A program made the position numbers and the translations under genes. Below, piece by piece: positions 60,501 to 64,000 of a stretch of DNA of 64,000 nt (positions are counted from its first letter, which is position 1; each line of letters starts with the position of its first letter). The DNA comes from Cymbomonas tetramitiformis (taxonomy: Eukaryota > Chlorophyta > Pyramimonadophyceae > Pyramimonadales > Pyramimonadaceae). The stretch spans positions 1 to 64,000 of the forward strand of contig LGRX02028972.1 of the NCBI GenBank assembly GCA_001247695.2, given 5' to 3'. The notes under the pieces were generated by a model, which made no database searches, was not told the origin of the DNA, and saw only the letters and a list, made by a program, of their open reading frames with translations.

Positions 60501-60590
60501 AGAGTTTAGACGAGCCGCGCTTCGCGCGGCTACCCGCGATTCGATTCGAGGGCTGCGTTACTTGATGATTGTGGAGCTCGTCTAAACTCT
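60501..60590 (+). repeat. Small foldback element, copy 3 (variant arms)
   Basis: Perfect arms AGAGTTTAGACGAGC and GCTCGTCTAAACTCT, extended by CC/GG. A GC core hairpin CCGCGCTTCGCGCGG lies inside, then GAGGGCTGCGTTACTTGATG, related to the block in copies 1 and 2. The four arm bases that differ from copy 1 (AGAC against CTCC) change on both arms and keep pairing. Confidence 0.75.
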
Positions 60591-60871
60591 GGTCTTTCTC
60601 GTCAAAAGCCAGAATTTAGACGATAAATGTCTACCTTTTTCTTACGGACCTCGGCAGTCGGCAGCTCAACAACGTATTTCGCTCCCGACTGGCTCATGAT
60701 GCCGATATGTTTATGGTCTGAGAGTTGAATATTTTGTTAATAATATCAGTAACTTTTGTTTTATGCGGCGAGGCCTCACTGCAACCTCAAGGACGTCAGC
60801 TTAAGCGCGTAGGCTTCTCGAAGATTGCGATACTTAATTCACGTGAACGTCATCTTCGCTAGTTCGTTGCA
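60591..60871. other. No feature beyond a partial foldback end
   Basis: CCAGAATTTAGACGA at 60610-60624 resembles one arm of the preceding foldback element. Otherwise nothing is seen. Confidence 0.4.
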
Positions 60872-62440
60872 TGAGCTATGGCGCTCGGAACCGAGCAAAT
60901 GAAACTGATTTGGAAAGGTATTGCACTCCTCTTTTGGTTTCCGTGTTCTATGTTGGACCTAGGGCGGATGTTTGTTTGTTATTCACGTGTGAACGTAGAG
61001 CAGGCGCAGGCTCCGCTGTTCCTTGGGCATCTTTGATGTTTCATAGCATGAGCTACAGATGTCGGAACCGTACAATTCGAAAAGTTTTCGGCAGCTAAGA
61101 GTGCCCCCTTTCAGTTTAACTTGCGTACGTTAGCCCTAGGGCGGATGTTTGTGAGTTATTCTAACCACGGTTTGTGGCTGGCTTGTGCATTGCAGATAAT
61201 TGGCCATCTTAGATATTTCTTCGAGGGAGCTATAGAGCTCGGAACCGAGCAAATGAAACTGTTTTGGAAAGGTATTGCACTCCTCCTTTAGGTCCCGTGG
61301 CGTATTGGAGCCCTAGGGCGGATGTTTGTTTGTTATTCACGCGTGAACATTGAGCAGCCGCAGGATCCGCTGTTCCTAGGGCATCTTTAATATTTCATAG
61401 CATGAGCTACAGATGTCGGAACCGAGCAAATCAAAAAGTTTTCGGCAGCTAAGAGTGCCCCCTTTCATTTTAACTTGCGTACGTTAGCCCTAGGGCGGAT
61501 GTTTGTGAGTTATTCTAACCACGGTTTGTGGCTGGCTTGTGCATTGCAGATAATTGGCCATCTTAGATATTTCTTCGAGGGAGCTATAGAGCTCGGAACC
61601 GAGCAAATGAAACTGTTTTGGAAAGGTATTGCACTCCTCCTTTAGGTCCCGTGGCGTATTGGAGCCCTAGGGCGGATGTTTGTTTGTTATTCACGCGTGA
61701 ACATTGAGCAGCCGCAGGATCCGCTGTTCCTAGGGCATCTTTAATATTTCATAGCATGAGCTAGAGATGTCGGAACCGAGCAAATCAAAAAGTTTTCGGC
61801 AGCTAAGAGTGCCCCCTTTCAGTTTAACTTGCGTACGTTAGCCCTAGGGCGGATGTTTGTGAGTTATTCTAACCACGGTTTGTGGCTGGCTTGTGCATTG
61901 CAGATAATTGGCCATCTTAGATATTTCTTCGAGGGAGCTATAGAGCTCGGAACCGAGCAAATGAAACTGTTTTGGAAAGGTATTGCACTCCTCTTTTAGG
62001 TCCCGTGGCGTATTGGAGCCCTAGGGCGGATGTTTGTTTGTTATTCACGCGTGAACATTGAGCAGCCGCAGGATCCGCTGTTCCTAGGGCATCTTTAATA
62101 TTTCATAGCATGAGCTACAGATGTCGGAACCGAGCAAATCAAAAAGTTTTCGGCAGCTAAGAGTGCCCCCTTTCAGTTTAACTTGCGTACGTTAGCCCTA
62201 GGGCGGATGTTTGTGAGTTATTCTAACCACGGTTTGTGGCTGGCTTGTGCATTGCAGATAATTGGTCATCTTAGATATTTCTTCGAGGGAGCTATAGAGC
62301 TCGGAACCGAGCAAATGAAACTCTTTTGGAAAGGTATTGCACTCCTCTTTTAGGTCCCGTGGCGTATTGAAGCCCTAGGGCGGATGTTTGTTTGTTATAC
62401 ACGCGTGTACATTGAGTTGGCGTGTGCATTGCACAAAATA
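60872..62440. repeat. 354-bp satellite array (dimer of about 177-bp monomers)
   Basis: The box TATAGAGCTCGGAACCGAGC or its variant recurs at 60877, 61231, 61585, 61939 and 62293, an exact 354-bp period. Each unit has two related halves, both starting GAGCTA...TCGGAACCGAGCAAAT and both containing CCTAGGGCGGATGTTTGT, so the basic monomer is about 177 bp. Copies 2-4 are almost identical. A decayed monomer runs from about 62400 to 62600. Confidence 0.93.
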
Positions 62441-62619
62441 GGGTTTCGAAGCTCCTTCCTCAAGGGAGCTATGCAACTCGGATGAGGAGCAAGCGGTGAA
62501 GTTTTAAAAAGGTAATTCACTTCTCTTCACTTTCTTTGGCCTATGTGGGCCTTGGGGGAGATGGCAAAGTGTTGTTTTGATGTGTAGCGCAAAGCACGTG
62601 AGGCCATGCATACGCCTTT

Positions 62620-64000
62620 TAGATAGGGTTTTCAGACCCCACCCTTTCGAGGGGATCACTGTGTGACATCATAAAACGGAGCACATAGGTATGTAGAGCC
62701 GGGTGTGAGGAAAAGGGGGCACTTTTCAAAAGTGAATTTGCCTTTCTTATGCTCCTATGGCGCCCATTCTTAGGGTAGTGGGTAGGGTTCGCATAGGGCG
62801 GGACGTGAGCTCCTGCATCGCAGGGTTTCAGACCCCCCCTGTCGGGGGTATCACTGTATGACATCATAAAACGGAGCATATAGCTATGTAGAGCCGGGTG
62901 TGAGGAAAAGGGGGCACTTTTCAAAAGTGAATTTGCCTTTCCTATGCTCCTATGGCGCCCATTCTTAGGGTAGTGGGTAGGGTTCGCATAGGGCGGGACG
63001 TGTGCTCCTTTATCGCAAGGTTTCAGACCCCCCTGTCGGGGGGGTCACTTTGTGACATCATAAAACGGGGCACATAGCTATGTAGAGCCGGGTGTGAGGA
63101 AAAGGGGGCACTTTTCAAAAGTGAATTTGCCTTTCCTATGCTCCTATGGCGCCCATTCTTAGGGTAGTGGGTAGGGTTCGCATAGGGCGGGACCTGAGCT
63201 CCTGCATCGCAGGGTTTCAGACCCCCCCTGTCGGGGGTATCACTTTGTGACATCACAAAACGGAGCACATAGCTATGTAGAGACGGGTGTGAGGAAAAGG
63301 GGGCACTTTTCAATAGTGAATTTGCCTTTCTCATGCTCCTATGGCGCCCATTCTTAGGGTAGTGGGTAGGGTTCGCATAGGGCGGGACCTGAGCTCCTGC
63401 ATCTCAGGGTTTCAGACCCCCCTGTCGGGGGGGTCACTTTGTGACATCATAAAACGGGGCACATAGCTATGTAGAGCCGGGTGTGAGGAAAAGGGGGCAC
63501 TTTTCAAAAGTGAATTTGCCTTTCCTATGCTCCTATGGCGCCCATTCTTAGGGTAGTGGGTAGGGTTTGCATAGGGCGGGACGTGTGCTCCTGCATCGCA
63601 GGGTTTCAGACCCCACCTGTCGGGGGTATCACTTTGTGACATCACAAAACGGAGCACATAGCTATGTAGAGCCGGGTGTGAGGAAAAGGGGGCACTTTTC
63701 AAAAGTGAATTTGCCTTTCCTATGCTCCTATGGCGCCCATTCTTAGGGTAGTGGGTAGGGTTCGCATAGGGCGGGACGTGTGCTCCTTTATCGCAGGGTT
63801 TCAGACCCCCCCTGTCGGGGGTATCACTGTGTGATATCACAAAACGGAGCACATAGCTATGTACAGCCGGGTGTGAGGAAAAGGGGGCACTTTTCAAAAG
63901 TGAATTTGCCTTTCCTATGCTCCTATGGCGCCCATTCTTAGGGTAGTGGGTAGGGTTCGCATAGGGCGGGACGTGTGCTCCTTTATCGCAAGGTTTCAGA
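62620..64000. repeat. About 195-bp satellite array, continues past the window
   Basis: GGTTTCAGACCCC recurs at about 62824, 63019, 63213, 63408, 63602, 63797 and 63992, spacing 194-195 bp. Units carry a short CCCCCTGTCGGGGG hairpin and GGGCACTTTTCAAAAGTGAA, another palindrome. Minus-strand frames of 100-160 codons across it are repeat translations. Confidence 0.93.

Noticed and set aside
62619..63897. Minus-strand frames of 100-160 codons repeating LLKSAPFSSHPALHSYV
   Set aside because: These are satellite translations; the 195-bp period keeps the frame open in several units but breaks where the spacing is 194.

Overview
The window reads as nuclear DNA of a unicellular photosynthetic eukaryote, most likely a prasinophyte-type green alga (inference). 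The support is: GT-AG spliced genes; a circularly permuted tRNA-Ala, a gene layout known from red and prasinophyte green algae; plant-type CCCTAAA repeats; GC-rich introns packed with minisatellites; and a TE mix of LTR, LINE-like, CACTA-like and TIR elements. No operons or bacterial features are seen, and most of the sequence is not coding.

Layout. 0-3.3 kb: GC-rich minisatellites and a 383-bp foldback element. 3.3-8.4 kb: AT-richer DNA with a broken histone H2B copy, the permuted tRNA-Ala(AGC) at 7378-7464, a small foldback repeat and LINE tails ending in TTA repeats. 8.4-19.4 kb: a minus-strand LTR retrotransposon with 257-bp LTRs. Its left LTR was split by a 3.26-kb plus-strand gag-only LTR element (LTRs plus AAGAA target duplication), and its gag is interrupted by a LINE-like segment. 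That junction forms one 1563-codon frame: gag, RNase H, CCHC zinc motif and Dam-like N6-adenine methyltransferase. 19.7-29 kb: a second, decayed copy of the methyltransferase element split by a TIR element, a broken TNP2/CACTA transposase, a decayed third gag and a 1.98-kb TIR element with TA target duplication.

29.4-51 kb is the main host-gene territory. A minus-strand four-exon gene (449 aa, unknown function) lies at 30.3-33.3 kb. Two related plus-strand genes (36.0-40.0 and 46.4-48 kb) look like nucleotide-diphospho-sugar transferase-type glycosyltransferases, with introns holding different minisatellites. A basic hypothetical protein lies at 42.9-43.6 kb. 51.6-55.9 kb: a frameshifted LINE with reverse transcriptase and restriction-like endonuclease. 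57.2-57.7 kb: a TIR element. 58.65-59.64 kb: an intact two-exon peptide deformylase. 60.1-64 kb: hairpins, then two satellite arrays (354-bp dimers of about 177 bp, then about 195 bp) running off the window end.

The clearest functional genes are the permuted tRNA-Ala, the peptide deformylase, the 449-aa gene and the glycosyltransferase pair. The retroelements record successive nesting that can be ordered from LTR pairs, target duplications and an empty-site copy inside the same window. Gene ends and splice sites were inferred by eye from frame, phase and GT-AG sites; no transcript evidence was available.
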